From the NCBI GenBank assembly GCA_002314055.1, contig DCBP01000013.1, forward strand, positions 1-25,836: a stretch of DNA of 25,836 nt, written 5' to 3'. The stretch comes from Prevotella sp. UBA1104. GTDB taxonomy: Bacteria; Bacteroidota; Bacteroidia; Bacteroidales; Bacteroidaceae. The notes beneath the pieces are model-generated. The model was not told the origin of the DNA, did no database searches, and worked only from the letters and a program-made list of their open reading frames with translations. Shown in pieces: positions 24,781 through 25,836 of the stretch. The stretch's first letter is position 1. Every line of letters starts with the position of its first letter. Made by a program: the position numbers and the translations under genes.

Positions 24781-24993
24781 AAGTTTCGGATTTAGTTTTT
24801 CCCCTCCCCCGCCTCCCCTTAACAGGGGCGGAGCAGTTACTCTTTCTGCTAAAAGCTGAGATATTTACTTGTAAATATAGTAATGCTACTGATTTAGTAA
24901 TGCCAAATATGTAAGGTTATGTGCAATTAAAGGTAACTGCTCCGCCCCTGTTAAGGGGAGGCGGGGGAGGGGAAGATTATAAATCCGAAACTT
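24781..24993. mobile_element. Long inverted repeat element (MITE-like or REP pair)
   Basis: Arms of 42 bp match exactly: 24799-24840 (begins TTCCCCTCCCCCGCCTCCCC, ends GGAGCAGTTAC) and 24933-24974. Farther out, AAGTTTCGGATTTA (24781-24794) pairs exactly with 24980-24993 across a 4/5-nt bulge. The 92-bp centre is AT-rich and codes for nothing. Each arm also contains CCCCTTAACAGGGG, a small hairpin. It fills the gap between two leftward lipoprotein genes almost completely, starting 8 bp after one stop. Size and arms fit a non-autonomous insertion; no transposase and no clear target duplication were seen. As RNA it would be a very stable hairpin. Confidence 0.65.
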
Positions 24994-25000
24994 GAAATGT

Positions 25001-25450
25001 TTATTTCCTTCCTGTTCCTCCGCACGACGTACAGAGACCATTTGTGCAGTTAGGGCATTTTCTCATAGAACCATTGCCCAAGGAATCGTCAAAATACTTT
25101 CCGTTTCCGTTACATGTTCTACACTTTCCCGATCCGTAGCATACTCGGCAACTTCTTGATGAACCTGACGATGAACTTGATGTCGAGGACGAGCTACTTC
25201 CTGACGAGTATGTTGTCGTGCCACTGCTGTATGTTGCCGGTGCTGTGGTCCACGTATTATTGAAATCATATGATGGAGTACTCCATACTGTTGCCGGTGC
25301 AGCAACTGTATTATAGCTTGGTGCCATATAATATCCCCCGCCGCCATAGCTACCAAGTCCGGAGGCAAGTCCCTGCATGAATCCACCACAAGACTGCAAC
25401 ATACATAATGACAAAGCAACAGCCATGGTTGTTAGAATATATTTCTTCAT
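25001..25450 (-). CDS. Lipoprotein with DnaJ-type CxxCxGxG zinc motifs
   Basis: 149 residues. Signal and lipobox MLQSC (Cys21) predict a lipid anchor; a Gly/Tyr-rich and then Ser/Thr-rich low-complexity linker (about 30-98) follows. The C-terminal 50 residues hold four CxxC pairs: CRVCYGSGKCRTCNGNGK and, after a spacer, RKCPNCTNGLCTSCGGTG. This is the arrangement of the zinc-binding cysteine-rich domain of DnaJ, but without J domain and outside the cytoplasm. Such a domain may bind zinc or unfolded protein or be disulfide-bonded. Function unknown; no family name recognised. No convincing promoter was found in the 63 bp upstream. Confidence 0.8.
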   Translation of the reverse strand: MKKYILTTMAVALSLCMLQSCGGFMQGLASGLGSYGGGGYYMAPSYNTVAAPATVWSTPSYDFNNTWTTAPATYSSGTTTYSSGSSSSSTSSSSSGSSRSCRVCYGSGKCRTCNGNGKYFDDSLGNGSMRKCPNCTNGLCTSCGGTGRK

Positions 25451-25513
25451 AAAAGGAATACACTAAATACGTGTCGTGCGCAACTTCTTATAAACTCCGT
25501 TAGAGAATTTATG

Positions 25514-25836
25514 TTATTTATAAGGGATAAATTTTGCTGTTTGTTCGTTGACTTTTACTATATACTCTTCCGTCTTAACATTCTTGATATCATAAATTTG
25601 TGATTTCCAATAACAAGAATCTAAATTTATTTCGATACAGGTCGAACTGGTAATTTATATTCGTCCCCTATACTTACGAACGTAAGATTGAACCAGCCTG
25701 AGCATGTTACGTCTTTAGCATCCCAACATTCAAAATAATGATTTTTACCAGAATAAATATCATTATCATAAATTTCACCAATCATACAATATACACTCTT
25801 ACCTTTATACTTATAATCGTAACTACTCAGCACCCT
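25514..25836 (-). pseudogene. Partial unidentified gene, 5' end outside window, probably frameshifted
   Basis: A leftward frame comes in from the right edge (SSYDYKYKGKSVYCMIGEIY ... HYFECWDAKDVTCSGWFNLT) and stops after LPVRPVSK at 25627. In the -1 frame the sequence goes on without a break: EINLDSCYWKSQIYDIKNVK then TEEYIVKVNEQTAKFIPYK and TAA at 25514. Both pieces look protein-like with regular beta-rich composition, so a single lost base near 25630 is the simplest reading. Alternatively the gene truly ends at 25627 and the rest is noncoding. Function not recognised; the word-like motifs suggest a small secreted or DUF-type protein, which is only a guess. Confidence 0.5.

Overview
The window looks like a chromosomal piece of a member of the Bacteroidales, most likely Prevotella in the broad sense. 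The evidence is the promoter type (TTTG, about 19 nt, then TAnnTTTG) in front of several genes, weak Shine-Dalgarno sites, several members of the AAA ATPase/nuclease families that are abundant in this group, outer-membrane barrel and SusC-like N-terminal domains, and the housekeeping gene content. No tRNA, rRNA or CRISPR array was seen. Genus is inferred, not shown.

Left part (1-5700), AT-rich and accessory. A compact leftward cassette starts at a very good promoter (4764-4794). It holds the remnant of a small double-glycine leader peptide gene (4544-4735), an outer-membrane barrel gene (2264-4529, broken by two single-base shifts near its 3' end) and an intact C39-peptidase ABC exporter (72-2261). 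The exporter cleaves exactly the leader type seen in the small gene, so this reads as a peptide maturation and secretion system whose cargo and outer-membrane partner are frameshifted in this sequence. A decayed AAA_14/DUF4143 gene fragment follows.

Middle part (5700-16800), core metabolism, all reading frames intact. Leftward: nadK, an ABC exporter, a TlpA-like thioredoxin, obgE and pgeF, with simple-sequence repeats on both sides of the thioredoxin gene. Rightward from the shared nadK/pdxJ intergenic region: pdxJ, a DJ-1/PfpI protein, ispD and recG with 6-19 nt gaps, probably one operon. Then a secreted M23 peptidase with LysM and a hairpin terminator.

Right part (16800-25836), accessory. 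An AAA_14/DUF4143 ATPase has three copies of a 14-bp box in front of it at 33-34 bp spacing. A small secreted Lys/Ala/Cys-repeat protein and two overlapping glycosyltransferase genes come next. A 2.1-kb block is bounded by inverted arms of about 135 bp made of AAAGTATCA boxes; it contains a deleted AAA-ATPase/PD-(D/E)XK gene and a 22-bp-period array of small dyads. A second, differently deleted copy of the same gene family follows. At the end lie two lipoprotein genes separated by a long near-perfect inverted repeat (24781-24993), and a partial, probably frameshifted gene.

Most promising leads: the double-glycine peptide/barrel/C39 cassette; the arm-bounded ATPase block with its 22-bp dyad array; the Cys/Lys repeat secreted protein; and the DnaJ-type zinc-motif lipoprotein. 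A caution for all broken genes: several breaks are one-base changes, some in homopolymers, so sequencing error has to be excluded. The roughly 12 kb of core genes show no such breaks.
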